Shown here: positions 1-10,464 of the stretch, piece by piece
Layout of the letters: every line of letters begins with the position of its first letter
How positions within the stretch are numbered: position 1 is the first letter of the stretch
Source of the DNA: a bacterium
GTDB lineage: Bacteria > Pseudomonadota > Alphaproteobacteria > Rhodobacterales > Rhodobacteraceae
NCBI GenBank assembly: GCA_016124195.1
Contig: WGOE01000004.1
Span: forward strand, 62,001 to 126,000
Direction: 5' to 3'
Length of the DNA stretch: 64,000 nt
Notes under the pieces: generated by a model
Told to the model about the DNA's origin: nothing
The model's database searches: none
Seen by the model: only the letters and a program-made list of their open reading frames with translations
Made by a program: the position numbers and the translations under genes

Positions 1-248
1 GGCCGCCATGATGCGGTGCGCGTCATGGTGCGGGCTCTGGATCAGGCCGGCCACAAACTGCCCTTCTTTCCCGAACCGGTGTCGATCACCGTGACCGGCG
101 CGGGGCGGCGGATCGGCCCGGGCTTCGTGCCGTTGCGCGCGGGCTCGACCGGCTTCTGGGTCCAGGCCACCGGCCCCGGAGAGATTACCATCACTGTCAG
201 CAGTGACCGGCTCGGCGTGTCGGTCACCCAGATCATCGCGGAGGACGC

Positions 249-252
<4 letters not shown>
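1..252 (+). CDS. C-terminal fragment of a glycoside hydrolase family 2-like protein (truncated by window start)
   Basis: Open frame from base 1 to the TGA at 250-252, no obvious start; beta-sandwich-like tail ([30 protein letters not shown]...[20 protein letters not shown]) resembles GH2/beta-galactosidase C-termini; overlaps start of the next ABC ATPase by 4 nt. Confidence 0.5.
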
Positions 253-1319
<1,067 letters not shown>

Positions 1320-1357
1320 CTTTCCCTTCATCCAGGTAAAAATACTCCACGGGGAGC

Positions 1358-1380
1358 GCGAGGGGTGTGAAACCCCTCGC
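1358..1380 (+). terminator. hairpin GCGAGGGGT-GTGAA-ACCCCTCGC, part of a dispersed hairpin+box element (box 1327-1352)
   Basis: Perfect 9-bp stem directly downstream of the ABC gene, preceded by TTCATCCAGGTAAAAATACTCCACGG. Confidence 0.6.
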
Positions 1381-1479
1381 TGGCGCGCGCATTATCGGGC
1401 GCCTCCCCTTTCCATTTGCTACTCGCGCCCCTATAGCGAAGGTACGGGATACCCCCGTGGCCCTGCTTGAAAGCCCCCG

Positions 1480-2637
1480 ATGCGCACCATCTCCACGACC
1501 GAAGATCTCGCCGCCTTCTGCGCCCTGGCCAAGACCCAGCCCTATGTCACGATCGACACCGAATTTCTGCGCGAGCGCACCTTCTGGTCCAAGCTCTGCC
1601 TGATCCAGATGGCACTGCCCGGCAAGGATGGCGAGGCGGTGCTGGTCGACCCGATCGAAGGCGCGCAGATGTCGCTGGAGCCGATCTACGACCTCTTCCG
1701 CCACACGGCGACGGTCAAGGTGTTCCACGCCGCCCGCCAGGACCTCGAAATCTTTTTCGTCGAGGGCAATGTCTTTCCGGTGCCGCTGTTTGACACCCAG
1801 ATCGCCGCCATGGTCTGCGGCTTTGGTGAACAGGTCGGCTATGAGACGCTGGTCAAAAAGATCGCCAAGGCCGATCTCGACAAGACCTCGCGGTTCACCG
1901 ACTGGTCGCGCCGGCCGCTGACGCAGGCCCAGGCCGAATATGCGGTGGCCGATGTGACCCATCTGCGCCAGATCTACGAATGGCTTTCGACCCAGATCGC
2001 CAAGACCAATCGGCAGGCCTGGGTCGCCGAGGAACTGGGCATCCTTCTGGACCCTGAAACCTATACGACCCGGCCGGAAGAGGCCTGGATGCGGATCAAG
2101 ACCCGCACCACTTCAGGCCGTTTTCTGGCCGTGGTCAAGGAACTCGCCCGCTTCCGCGAGACCTATTGCCAAAGCCACAACATCCCCCGCGCCCGGGTGA
2201 TGAAGGACGACGCACTCTTGGAACTGGCCTCGACCCGGCCGACCAACCTGGAAGAACTGGGCCGTTCTCGGCTGTTGATGCGCGAGGGCCGCAAGGCCGA
2301 TATCGCCGATGGGATCCTCGCCGCCATCAAGGCCGGGATGGAGATGAAGCCCGAGGACATGCCGCGCCCCGATGTCAGCCGCGACCAGTTGCAGGTCAAT
2401 CCGGCCCTGGCCGATCTGTTGCGCGTGCTCCTGAAGGCGAAATCCGAAAGCCTGGGTGTCGCCGCGCGGCTGATCGCTTCGTCCTCGGACCTGGATGCCA
2501 TCGCGGCGGGGCAACGCGATGTGGCGCCCTTGTCGGGCTGGCGGGCCGAGGCCTTTGGCGATGACGCCCTGCGGCTTTGCCGGGGCGAGATAGCCCTGTC
2601 GGCCAAGGGCAACGAAGTGCGGGTGGTCCGGGTCTGA
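1480..2637 (+). CDS. rnd: ribonuclease D
   Basis: DEDD exonuclease start (YVTIDTEFLRERTFWSKLCLIQMA), FHAARQDLEIF, HRDC-like region; full-length 385 aa. Confidence 0.92.
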   Translation: MRTISTTEDLAAFCALAKTQPYVTIDTEFLRERTFWSKLCLIQMALPGKDGEAVLVDPIEGAQMSLEPIYDLFRHTATVKVFHAARQDLEIFFVEGNVFPVPLFDTQIAAMVCGFGEQVGYETLVKKIAKADLDKTSRFTDWSRRPLTQAQAEYAVADVTHLRQIYEWLSTQIAKTNRQAWVAEELGILLDPETYTTRPEEAWMRIKTRTTSGRFLAVVKELARFRETYCQSHNIPRARVMKDDALLELASTRPTNLEELGRSRLLMREGRKADIADGILAAIKAGMEMKPEDMPRPDVSRDQLQVNPALADLLRVLLKAKSESLGVAARLIASSSDLDAIAAGQRDVAPLSGWRAEAFGDDALRLCRGEIALSAKGNEVRVVRV

Positions 2638-2755
2638 TCCGGCATGGCGACAAGACAGCCGTCCCGATCCGGGCAGGCAGCGCATCGCCGTCCCGACCGG
2701 ACCTTACCTGACCTGACCGGGCAAGCGGTTCACCGTTTCTCTGCCCGCGCCGGCT

Positions 2756-3211
2756 TTAGCGGTGCGCGCTCATCGCGTTTTGCGCGCCGCGGACCTCGAT
2801 GGCGCGCACGTCCTGCAGCTTGTAATCGGTCAGGCTGGTGGCGACGGTCACCTCGCGCGAGGGCTGGGTTCCGGCCGGGGCAGGGGTCTTGGGCGGGGCG
2901 ATGCGGAATTCGAACACCAGCTGGCCGGCCTTGTCATCCGGCACTTCGACCAGCGAGGCGTTCCAGAAGCCTTGGGTCGGCGGCACGCCCGTGGCACGCA
3001 CAAGGGCGCCGCCCGGATAGGGCTCGACCTTCAGGGTGATGACTTGTGCCACCAGACCGCGCGGATCGACCGGCGGGGTGTAAAAGGCAACCGGTGTACC
3101 CTGTCGCGGATGGTGACCGAACCAGTTGAGCGGATTGAGCCTCGATTTGCCCAGACCGCAGCCCGCGAGGCCCAGCCCCACCACCGTCACCAAGATCAGC
3201 GCCCGCTTCAT
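2756..3211 (-). CDS. putative lipoprotein, hypothetical
   Basis: Start chosen at MKRALILVTVVGLGLAGCG (lipobox LAGC); ORF track starts upstream at 3268. Confidence 0.7.
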   Translation of the reverse strand: MKRALILVTVVGLGLAGCGLGKSRLNPLNWFGHHPRQGTPVAFYTPPVDPRGLVAQVITLKVEPYPGGALVRATGVPPTQGFWNASLVEVPDDKAGQLVFEFRIAPPKTPAPAGTQPSREVTVATSLTDYKLQDVRAIEVRGAQNAMSAHR

Positions 3212-3408
3212 GCTTGTCCTCCGCTTGCCCTCCTTCGGTAGCCCAAGCCGAGGCTTTTGAAAAGCCATGGCTTTACCTTCGTCCTGTCCAAGGCTAAAGC
3301 CTGTCGGGCAAAGGCAAGGCCGGCTTCACCGCAAGACGCGCCCAGGGCCAGGCGCCAGCCTTTGCCGAGCCTGACAGGTTAACGGTCAGGACCACGAGGA
3401 GAAAACCC

Positions 3409-3816
3409 ATGGCCACGCAAGCCTTCGAAGACATCGCAGACACGTTCGAATTCCTGGGTGACTGGGAAGACCGCTATCGCCATGTCATCGAATTGGGCAA
3501 GGCGATGCCGGCGCTGGACGACAGTTTCAAGGTGCCCGCGCTGAAGGTGCAGGGCTGCGCAAGCCAGGTCTGGCTGCGTCCGGTGATCGAGGATGGCCGG
3601 TTCGACTTTCAGGGCGACAGCGATGCGATGATCGTGCGCGGCCTGATCGCCGTGCTGCATGCGCTTTATGCCGGGCTGACGCTGCCCGAGGTGCTGGCTG
3701 TCGATGCGCCGGCTGCCCTCGCCCGGCTTGGGCTGAACGATCATCTGTCGGCGCAACGGTCCAACGGGCTGCGCGCGATGGTCGAACGCATCCGCAAGGT
3801 CGCGGCCGAAGCCTGA
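3409..3816 (+). CDS. sufE: SufE family Fe-S cluster sulfur-acceptor protein
   Basis: Conserved VQGCASQVWL cysteine motif, size 135 aa. Confidence 0.9.
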   Translation: MATQAFEDIADTFEFLGDWEDRYRHVIELGKAMPALDDSFKVPALKVQGCASQVWLRPVIEDGRFDFQGDSDAMIVRGLIAVLHALYAGLTLPEVLAVDAPAALARLGLNDHLSAQRSNGLRAMVERIRKVAAEA

Positions 3817-3824
3817 GGGCGGAA

Positions 3825-3850
3825 GATGGGCAGATTGCCCATCCTACCTC
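3825..3850 (-). repeat. REP-like palindrome (REP1)
   Basis: GATGGGCAGATTGCCCATCCTAC = reverse of GTAGGATGGGCAATCTGCCCATC; between convergent sufE and DUF427 genes. Confidence 0.8.
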
Positions 3851-3852
3851 AT

Positions 3853-4179
3853 TCAGACCGTTTCGACCGTGACGGCCGGATAGAAGGCCAGATGGCCGGC
3901 TATGGCCGCCACGCTGTCCAGCGGCGTCTCGTAGGACCAGACCACATTGTCGAGCCCGGCCACCGAAAAATAGCTGGCCTGACCCTTCCACGGGCAGGTC
4001 GAGGCGCGCGGGGTCGGGGTGAAAAGCGTCATGTCCATGTCGGCGCGCGGCACGTAAAGCACCGGACCATGGCCGGCCTCTTCCAGGATCACGGCAGCCC
4101 CGGTTTGCCCCAGCACAAGATCGCCCACACGCACCCTGTAACGGCCGGGCGCCGGTTTGATATGGATCGGAAGTCCCAT
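3853..4179 (-). CDS. DUF427 domain-containing protein
   Basis: Pattern ...VLYVPRADMDMTLFTPTPRASTCPWKGQASYFSV...VVWSYETPLDSVAAIAGHLAFYP typical of DUF427. Confidence 0.85.
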   Translation of the reverse strand: MGLPIHIKPAPGRYRVRVGDLVLGQTGAAVILEEAGHGPVLYVPRADMDMTLFTPTPRASTCPWKGQASYFSVAGLDNVVWSYETPLDSVAAIAGHLAFYPAVTVETV

Positions 4180-5963
4180 CAGATCACCTCACAGGCCGCT
4201 TTTGCCCAAGCCAGTGCGAAAGGCGAAAGCCGCGGCCCCAGCTTTGCCAGCACCTCTGCGTGATAGGCGTTGATCCAGGCGCGCTCTCCGGGCGCCAGCA
4301 TGTCGGTCAGGATCAGGCGGCGGTCGAAGGGCGCGAAGGTCAGGGTTTCAAAGGCCAGCTGATCGCGCTTGTCGCCAAGACTTTCCGCCTCGCGCACCAC
4401 GATCAGGTTTTCCAGCCGGATGCCGAATTCGCCTTCGCGGTAATAGCCAGGTTCGTTGGACAGGATCATCCCGGGTTCCAGCGCAACGTCGCTGACCCGG
4501 CTCAGGCGTTGCGGGCCCTCGTGCACCGACAGGAAGGCGCCCACGCCGTGGCCGGTGCCATGGTTGAAATCCTGCCCGGCAAGCCAAAGGTTGTAGCGCG
4601 CCAGAGGGTCCAGATCGCGCCCGGCGAGGCCCCGCGGCCAGCGCGCACGGCTGATGGCGATCATGCCCTGCAAGACGCGGGTATAGCATTCACGCGCCTC
4701 TTGCCCCGGATCGCCCACCGCCACTGTGCGAGTTATATCGGTCGTTCCGTCCAGATACTGCGCGCCCGAATCGACCAGCAGCAGCTCATTCTGCCCGATG
4801 GAGCGGTTGCTGGCCTCGGTCACGCGGTAATGCATGATGGCGCCATTCGGCCCCGCACCGCAGATCGTGTCGAAAGAGATGTCATGCAGGGCGTTGGTCG
4901 CGCGGCGAAAACCTTCCAGCGCGCTGACCACGGCAATCTCGGTCAGGCCGCCTTTGGGGGTGCGATCGTCGAGCCAGGCGAGGAACTCCACCACCGCGGC
5001 GCCGTCGCGCAGATGGGCCACCCGCATGCCTTCGATCTCGGCCGCCGATTTGCAGGCCTTGGGCAGGCGGCAGGGGTCGTCGCCCCAGACCACCTCGGCG
5101 ACCAGATGCGATACGGCGAGGGGTGCCGTCGTCTTGTCGATGCGGACCGGCCCCTCCAGCGCCTGCAGGGCCGTGGCAAAGTCGGCCGAGGGGCGCAGGG
5201 CCACCCCGTCGCCCAGATGCGCGCGCACCTGCGCATCCAGTTTCGCCGGGTCCACGAAGAGGACCACGCCGCCATCGGCCTGCAATATGGCAAAGGCCTG
5301 CAGGACCGGGTTCTTTGGCACATCGGCGCCGCGAATGTTCAAGAGCCAGCAGATCGAGTCGGGCAGCGTCAGCACCGCCGCCGTCTGCCCTGCCTTGCGC
5401 AGGACAGCCGCCAGACGTTCGCGCTTGGACAGGGCACTTTCCCCCGCCAGCGCCTCGGGATGGGCAAAGGCCCGCCCGACCGGCGCCGCCGGCTGGTCCG
5501 GCCAGATCGCATCGACCAGATTGCCGGACGCCTTCAGGCTGACCGCCGAACCGGCGAGCGCCGCCTCGATCTTTTCGATTTCATCAGCGGTATGCAGCCA
5601 GGGGTCATAGCCCACCACACCCGCGGCCAAATGCTCGGCGATCCAGGGTCCCGGCTTGACCTCTGGCCAGGGCACCGGCGTGAAATGCGCCAGATCGACC
5701 TGACCCTTGACCTGCGTGCGATAGCGCCCGTCGATGAAGACCCCCGCCACATCGGGCAAGACGATGCAGAACCCGGCCGATCCGGTGAAGCCGGTCAGCC
5801 ATTGCAAGCGCTCGTCCCTGGCCGCGACATATTCGCCCTGATGCGCATCGGCGCGCGGCACGATAAAGCCGGCCAGCCCCGCCTCGGCCGCCGCTGCGCG
5901 CAAGGCTGCAAGCCGTCCCGGTCCCTGAGAAGGCGAAGCATGGCTGTCAAAGGTCTGAAACAT
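4179..5963 (-). CDS. Xaa-Pro aminopeptidase (M24B, aminopeptidase P family)
   Basis: Metal-binding signatures (LLVDSGAQYLDGTTDITRT, HGTGHGVGAFLSVHEGPQ, EPGYYREGEFGIRLENL); start at MFQTFDSH. Confidence 0.9.
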   Translation of the reverse strand: MFQTFDSHASPSQGPGRLAALRAAAAEAGLAGFIVPRADAHQGEYVAARDERLQWLTGFTGSAGFCIVLPDVAGVFIDGRYRTQVKGQVDLAHFTPVPWPEVKPGPWIAEHLAAGVVGYDPWLHTADEIEKIEAALAGSAVSLKASGNLVDAIWPDQPAAPVGRAFAHPEALAGESALSKRERLAAVLRKAGQTAAVLTLPDSICWLLNIRGADVPKNPVLQAFAILQADGGVVLFVDPAKLDAQVRAHLGDGVALRPSADFATALQALEGPVRIDKTTAPLAVSHLVAEVVWGDDPCRLPKACKSAAEIEGMRVAHLRDGAAVVEFLAWLDDRTPKGGLTEIAVVSALEGFRRATNALHDISFDTICGAGPNGAIMHYRVTEASNRSIGQNELLLVDSGAQYLDGTTDITRTVAVGDPGQEARECYTRVLQGMIAISRARWPRGLAGRDLDPLARYNLWLAGQDFNHGTGHGVGAFLSVHEGPQRLSRVSDVALEPGMILSNEPGYYREGEFGIRLENLIVVREAESLGDKRDQLAFETLTFAPFDRRLILTDMLAPGERAWINAYHAEVLAKLGPRLSPFALAWAKAACEVI

Positions 5964-6033
5964 GGCGTCCCTTAATCCAGGTGTAACTACTCTCGCGGGG
6001 GCAGGGTGAGAGCATCTCTGCGGACCGGAGGTC

Positions 6034-7902
6034 TCAGGCCACGCGCCGCCCCTTGAAGGCCCTCTCGCGCTTTTTGGCATCGACCTCGAACAGGCTCGCA
6101 AGCTGTTCGGTCATGGCCCCCGCCAATTGTTCGGCATCGGTGATGGTCACGGCGCGCTGGTAATAGCGCGTCACGTCATGGCCGATGCCGATGGCGATCA
6201 GCTCCACCGCCCGGCGCTTTTCGACCATGGCGATCACGTCGCGCAGGTGCTTTTCCAGGAAATTCGCCGGATTGACCGACAGCGTGCTGTCATCGACCGG
6301 CGCCCCGTCCGAGATCACCATCAGCACCTTGCGCGCCTCGTTCCGCGCGATCAGGCGGCGATGCGCCCATTCCAGCGCCTCGCCGTCGATGTTCTCTTTC
6401 AGGAGGCCCTCTTTCATCATCAGGCCAAGGTTCGGCCTGACCCTGCGCCACGGCGCATCGGCGGATTTGTAGATGATGTGGCGCAGATCGTTCAGCCGCC
6501 CCGGACCGGCCGGCCGCCCCGCCGCGAGCCATTTTTCGCGGCTCTGCCCGCCCTTCCAGGCGCGCGTGGTGAAGCCGAGGATCTCGACCTTGACCGAACA
6601 CCGTTCCAGCGTGCGCGCCAACACGTCGGCGCAGATCGCGGCGATGGAAATCGGCCGTCCCCGCATCGATCCGGAATTGTCCAGAAGCAGCGTCACGCAG
6701 GTGTCGCGGAACTCGGTATCCTTTTCCTGCTTGAAGCTGAGCGGCGTGGTCGGATTGGCCACGACCCGCGCCAGACGGCCAGCGTCCAGCGTGCCCTCTT
6801 CCAGATCGAACAGCCACGACCGGTTCTGCTGCGCCTGCAGGCGGCGCTGCAGCTTGTTGGCCAGACGCGAGACGGCGCCCTTCAAAGGTTCCAGCTGCTG
6901 GTCGAGATAGGCGCGCAGGCGTTCGAGTTCGGCCGGTTCGGCCAGATCCTCGGCGCGGATCTCTTCGTCGAATTCCGTGGTAAAGGCGTTGTACAGCGGG
7001 TCTGCGGCCGAATGGGGTGCAGGGGGCGGCGGCTCCAGCGGCGCCTCGCCCTCGGGCAGTTCGGCTTCTTCGCCCTGTTCCTGGTCCGAGGTCTCGTCCA
7101 TCGTGACTTCGGCTTGGGACTGGTCGGGCTCGTCCTCCTGGCTCTGTTCAGGCGAGGCTTCGGATTCCTCGCTTTCCTGCTGTTCGCTGCCGGTCTCTTC
7201 GGGCGTGTCCTCGCGGTCGTCCTCGCCGGTATCGTCCTGCGGGTCTTCCTGATCGGGGTCGTCGCCCAGTTGGTCGCCATAGCCGAGGTCGGCGATCACC
7301 TTGCGCGCCATGCGGGCGAAGGCCTGCTGATCGGCCAGCACATCGCCCAGGTTTTCCAGCGTACCTGTCGCCTGTTCCTCGATGAAGCCGCGCCAGAGGT
7401 CCATCACATGCTGCGCGGATTTCGGCAGATCGCGCCCGGTCGCCAGATGCCGCACCAGATAGCCCGCCGCCACCGGCAAGGGCGCCTCAGAGGCCGATGT
7501 GATCTGGCCATAGCCCTTGCGGTCGGCCTCATGCGCGATCTTGGCGTCGATGTTGGTGGCCGTGCCCGGCATGGCGCGGGCGCCCACCGCCTCGCAGCGC
7601 GCGGTTTCCATCGCCTCGAAGATTTCCTTGGCCAGCGCCCCGGTCGGCGCGTATTTCGCGGCCACCGCATCGTCGTGATAGCGCCGCTTCAACGCAAAGG
7701 CATCAGCCGTGCCGCGCGCCAAGAGAACCTCGTCCCGCGTCATGCGGCGGCTGACCTGCGGCAGGCGCATGCCCTCGCGGTTCATCCCCGCCGGATCGAC
7801 CGAATAGGTCACCGTCATTTCGGGATCGTCGGCCATCGTGCGCGTCGCATCGGCGAGCGCTTTCTTGAAAGGATCAGCGGGGTTGTCGAGAGGTTTGCTC
7901 AT
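6034..7902 (-). CDS. cobT: cobaltochelatase subunit CobT
   Basis: Acidic low-complexity middle ([16 protein letters not shown]...), VWA domain with MIDAS DNSGSM, C-terminal CobT features. Confidence 0.93.
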   Translation of the reverse strand: MSKPLDNPADPFKKALADATRTMADDPEMTVTYSVDPAGMNREGMRLPQVSRRMTRDEVLLARGTADAFALKRRYHDDAVAAKYAPTGALAKEIFEAMETARCEAVGARAMPGTATNIDAKIAHEADRKGYGQITSASEAPLPVAAGYLVRHLATGRDLPKSAQHVMDLWRGFIEEQATGTLENLGDVLADQQAFARMARKVIADLGYGDQLGDDPDQEDPQDDTGEDDREDTPEETGSEQQESEESEASPEQSQEDEPDQSQAEVTMDETSDQEQGEEAELPEGEAPLEPPPPAPHSAADPLYNAFTTEFDEEIRAEDLAEPAELERLRAYLDQQLEPLKGAVSRLANKLQRRLQAQQNRSWLFDLEEGTLDAGRLARVVANPTTPLSFKQEKDTEFRDTCVTLLLDNSGSMRGRPISIAAICADVLARTLERCSVKVEILGFTTRAWKGGQSREKWLAAGRPAGPGRLNDLRHIIYKSADAPWRRVRPNLGLMMKEGLLKENIDGEALEWAHRRLIARNEARKVLMVISDGAPVDDSTLSVNPANFLEKHLRDVIAMVEKRRAVELIAIGIGHDVTRYYQRAVTITDAEQLAGAMTEQLASLFEVDAKKRERAFKGRRVA

Positions 7903-8099
7903 GGCGGCAGAGTGTCATTCCTCGGCGCGAAGGGCAAGATGCCGGCAGCCAGCGCCCGCATGCGCGCAGGCAAATTTGTGACTGGCCTGTACAATACCGC
8001 ACACTCGCCGCGCGCAATACAGGAATTGAGGTGGGGGCGGGCCTGGGATTAGCTCTCCGTCATCGTTTGCCACGCACCGCAATCTGAAGGAACCAGAGC

Positions 8100-8684
8100 A
8101 TGACCAAACCGAAAATCGCCCTCATCATCGGCTCGACCCGCGCCACGCGTTTCGCCGATATCCCGGCCCAGTGGATGCTGGCGCAGGCCCAGGCCCGCGA
8201 CGACATGGAGGTCGAACTGGTCGACCTGCGCGACTTTGACCTGCCACTGTTCAACGAAATGGCCTCGAACCTGTGGATGCCCTCGTCGGACGCCCGTGCC
8301 GTGGCCTGGCAGAAGAAGATCGGCGCGTTCGATGGCTACATCTTCGTGGTGGCCGAATACAACCGCTCGATCACCGGGGCGCTGAAGAACGCGCTTGACC
8401 AGGCCTATGTCGAATGGAACCACAAGCCGATGGCAGCCTTTGCCTATGGCTCGGTCGGCGGTACGCGTGCGCTGGAGCATCTGCGCAACATCGCGGTCGA
8501 ACTGCAGATGGTTCCGGTGCGCAATGCGGTCCACCTTGGGATGGGCGATTTCTTCAAGGTCCATCCCGGCATGGGCGGTTCGGGCAAGATCGCCGATGTG
8601 GAGGCCAATCTTCTGCCGGCGGCGAAGGCCACGCTGGATGATCTGGTCTGGTGGTCCAAGGCGACCATGGCCGCCCGGGCCTGA
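8100..8684 (+). CDS. NADPH-dependent FMN reductase family protein
   Basis: Flavodoxin-like start (KIALIIGSTRATRFAD), EYNRSITGALKNALDQAYVEWNHKP. Confidence 0.88.
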   Translation: MTKPKIALIIGSTRATRFADIPAQWMLAQAQARDDMEVELVDLRDFDLPLFNEMASNLWMPSSDARAVAWQKKIGAFDGYIFVVAEYNRSITGALKNALDQAYVEWNHKPMAAFAYGSVGGTRALEHLRNIAVELQMVPVRNAVHLGMGDFFKVHPGMGGSGKIADVEANLLPAAKATLDDLVWWSKATMAARA

Positions 8685-8709
8685 GGTTTCGCCCTATTTC
8701 GAAGGTATC

Positions 8710-8733
8710 GGGGGGCAAGGGTGCCCCCCTTTC
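8710..8733 (+). terminator. rho-independent-like terminator GGGGGGCA-AGGG-TGCCCCCC-TTTC
   Basis: 8-bp stem and short T run 25 nt after the FMN reductase stop. Confidence 0.6.
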
Positions 8734-9124
8734 AACTGAGCAACAGGGCCGTGCAACCCGCCAGTTGGCGCTGCGCCTGCGCCCAAGCCCAGGCGGCGCG
8801 GTCCCTCTGCCCGAAACGGGCCAGTTCCAACAGTTGCGCCTCTGCCACCTTGGCCTGCAGGCGCAGGTCCATGGCCCGGATCTCGGCCCCCGCCGGCATC
8901 GCGGCTGCCAAAAGGTCGGCCATCTGATCGCGGCGCTTTTCGGTTGCGTCGGACTGCGGGTCCTGCACCAGCCATTGATATTCCATCAGCGCCGAAAGCC
9001 GCCCGGTGCAGACGGCAAAAAGCTGGAAAGCTCCGGGAGAGCCGGCGCCTTCGGCCCGCAAGCCTTGTGCCGGCGCCGCAAGAGCCAGACAAAGGCCGAG
9101 GATCCGTGTTCGCAGATTGCCCAT
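8732..9124 (-). CDS. hypothetical secreted protein
   Basis: Signal-peptide-like N-terminus (MGNLRTRILGLCLALAAPAQGLRA), two Cys; no family recognised. Confidence 0.6.
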   Translation of the reverse strand: MGNLRTRILGLCLALAAPAQGLRAEGAGSPGAFQLFAVCTGRLSALMEYQWLVQDPQSDATEKRRDQMADLLAAAMPAGAEIRAMDLRLQAKVAEAQLLELARFGQRDRAAWAWAQAQRQLAGCTALLLS

Positions 9125-9201
9125 GGCGGCATCTTGTCGCTCAAATCATGTGGAACGCCTTAAGCAGCGGGACGATGACGGTTTTTGCCCTGGCGGGTCA
9201 G

Positions 9202-9225
9202 CATGGGCCGATGGCCCATCCTACC
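9202..9225 (-). repeat. REP-like palindrome (REP2, variant stem)
   Basis: ATGGGCCGATGGCCCATCCTACC; compensatory A-T to C-G change in stem relative to the other copies. Confidence 0.75.
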
Positions 9226-9271
9226 GCGGAGCGGCCGTGCAATCGAGATCGGGCCGGGCAGGTCGCGCGCC

Positions 9272-9847
9272 TCAGGCCGCGTCGGGCTGCGGCAGGCGTG
9301 CGGCCTCCGGCAGGGGTTTGGCCTCGGGCAGGCGTTCGGCTGGCGGCGGCGGGCGCAGGCGGGCCAGTTCGGCCGCCTCTGAAATCCGGCCCCGGGCGAA
9401 GCTGGAATAGGGCCAGAGTGCAGGCGCCGCAACCAGGCCATGGCGCACCGGGTTCATTTCGCAATGATCCAGCGCGCGGCGGAATTCCTCTGGGTTGCGG
9501 ATGGCATGTTCGTAGAAGCGGCGCTGCCAGATACCCTTTTCCCGCTTGTCGGCAAGGCTTTGGCGGGGGCGGCCCTGATCCGGAATGGCATGCGAGAAGC
9601 GCGCCTTGATGCCGCGCCAGCGTTCGCTGTACCACACGCCGCCCTCAGGCTCTGTCCAGACCGCGTGCAGATGATCGGGCAGCACCACCATGGCATGGCA
9701 GGTGACCGGATAGTCCTGCACGGTCCGGGCATAGGCGTAGCGCAGGCTTTCGATATGGTCGGTCAGCAGGGTATCGCCGCGCCGCTCCAGCCGGACGGTG
9801 AAGAAATAGGTGGCACCGGGGATGAGAAGGCGGCGATATTGGGTCAT
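9272..9847 (-). CDS. REP-associated tyrosine transposase (RAYT, Y1/HUH transposase family)
   Basis: MTQYRRLLIPGATYFFTVRLERRGDTLL, HUH motif VVLPDHLHAVW, catalytic-region WQRRFYEHAIRNPEEFRRALDHCEMNPVRHGLV. Confidence 0.92.
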   Translation of the reverse strand: MTQYRRLLIPGATYFFTVRLERRGDTLLTDHIESLRYAYARTVQDYPVTCHAMVVLPDHLHAVWTEPEGGVWYSERWRGIKARFSHAIPDQGRPRQSLADKREKGIWQRRFYEHAIRNPEEFRRALDHCEMNPVRHGLVAAPALWPYSSFARGRISEAAELARLRPPPPAERLPEAKPLPEAARLPQPDAA

Positions 9848-9993
9848 GCCGGCAGGGTGCGGCAGATTGGTTAAGGAAGGGTTGACGATCTGGCCGAGCC
9901 TGAGGCGCGCGGTCCAGCCGCGTCAAACCTCCCCCCACCCCCGGCGCCCGCGACAGGGGCGCCGAAACAGGCGGATTTCGCGCACAGCCGACA

Positions 9994-10464
9994 TCAGGGC
10001 GCGCCGGAGGATTTGGGTAGGATGGGCAATCTGCCCATCGTGCCGGCAAGGATGGCGCACCAGTCGGGATGCCTGTGGCCCCGATAAGGCCGCGCGAGCG
10101 GAGAGGCGAGCATGGACGCCGCCACGTCTTGCCCAGCAATCTCCACATCGGCCAGATCGCGACCATAGCGGTCGCGGCCTGCAAACCGCACCCTGGTGAC
10201 CGGGCCAGCGGCTGCGATGGCGCGCATCAGGTCGGACGCCCGCTCGCCTGCCACCCGTTCCGCCTCACAACGCGGATGAAAGATTTCGGGCGTATCATAG
10301 CCCAGCAGACGGACCTTGTGGCGCGCGCCATTGCAGGTCAGGTGGACCGTGTCGCCATCGACGATGCGTGTGACGCTGCAACCGCCTGCATCGGGCACCT
10401 CTGCCTTGCAGGCCGCGAACAACAGCCCAAGGCCGACCAGAAGCCAAAGCGCAAGTCCTCGCAT
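9994..10464 (-). CDS. thermonuclease (staphylococcal nuclease-like) family lipoprotein
   Basis: VTRIVDGDTVHLTCNGARHKVRLLGYDTPEIFHPRCEAER...GRDRYGRDLADV; lipobox-like LLFAACKA; C-terminus TMGRLPILPKSSGAP is encoded by REP3. Confidence 0.85.
   Translation of the reverse strand: MRGLALWLLVGLGLLFAACKAEVPDAGGCSVTRIVDGDTVHLTCNGARHKVRLLGYDTPEIFHPRCEAERVAGERASDLMRAIAAAGPVTRVRFAGRDRYGRDLADVEIAGQDVAASMLASPLARPYRGHRHPDWCAILAGTMGRLPILPKSSGAP
10017..10039 (+). repeat. REP-like palindrome (REP3)
   Basis: GTAGGATGGGCAATCTGCCCATC; inverted relative to REP2, both flank the RAYT gene. Confidence 0.85.

Noticed and set aside
4260-8052. Long + strand ORFs 4260-5975 and 6127-8052
   Set aside because: Antisense shadow frames of the aminopeptidase P and cobT genes; GC-rich codon bias keeps opposite frames open; no recognisable domains.
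9291-9344. Three imperfect 18-bp tandem units at the RAYT 3' end
   Set aside because: In-frame, encode a Pro/Ala/Glu-rich tail (PEAxPLPEAxRLP); ordinary low-complexity protein tail.
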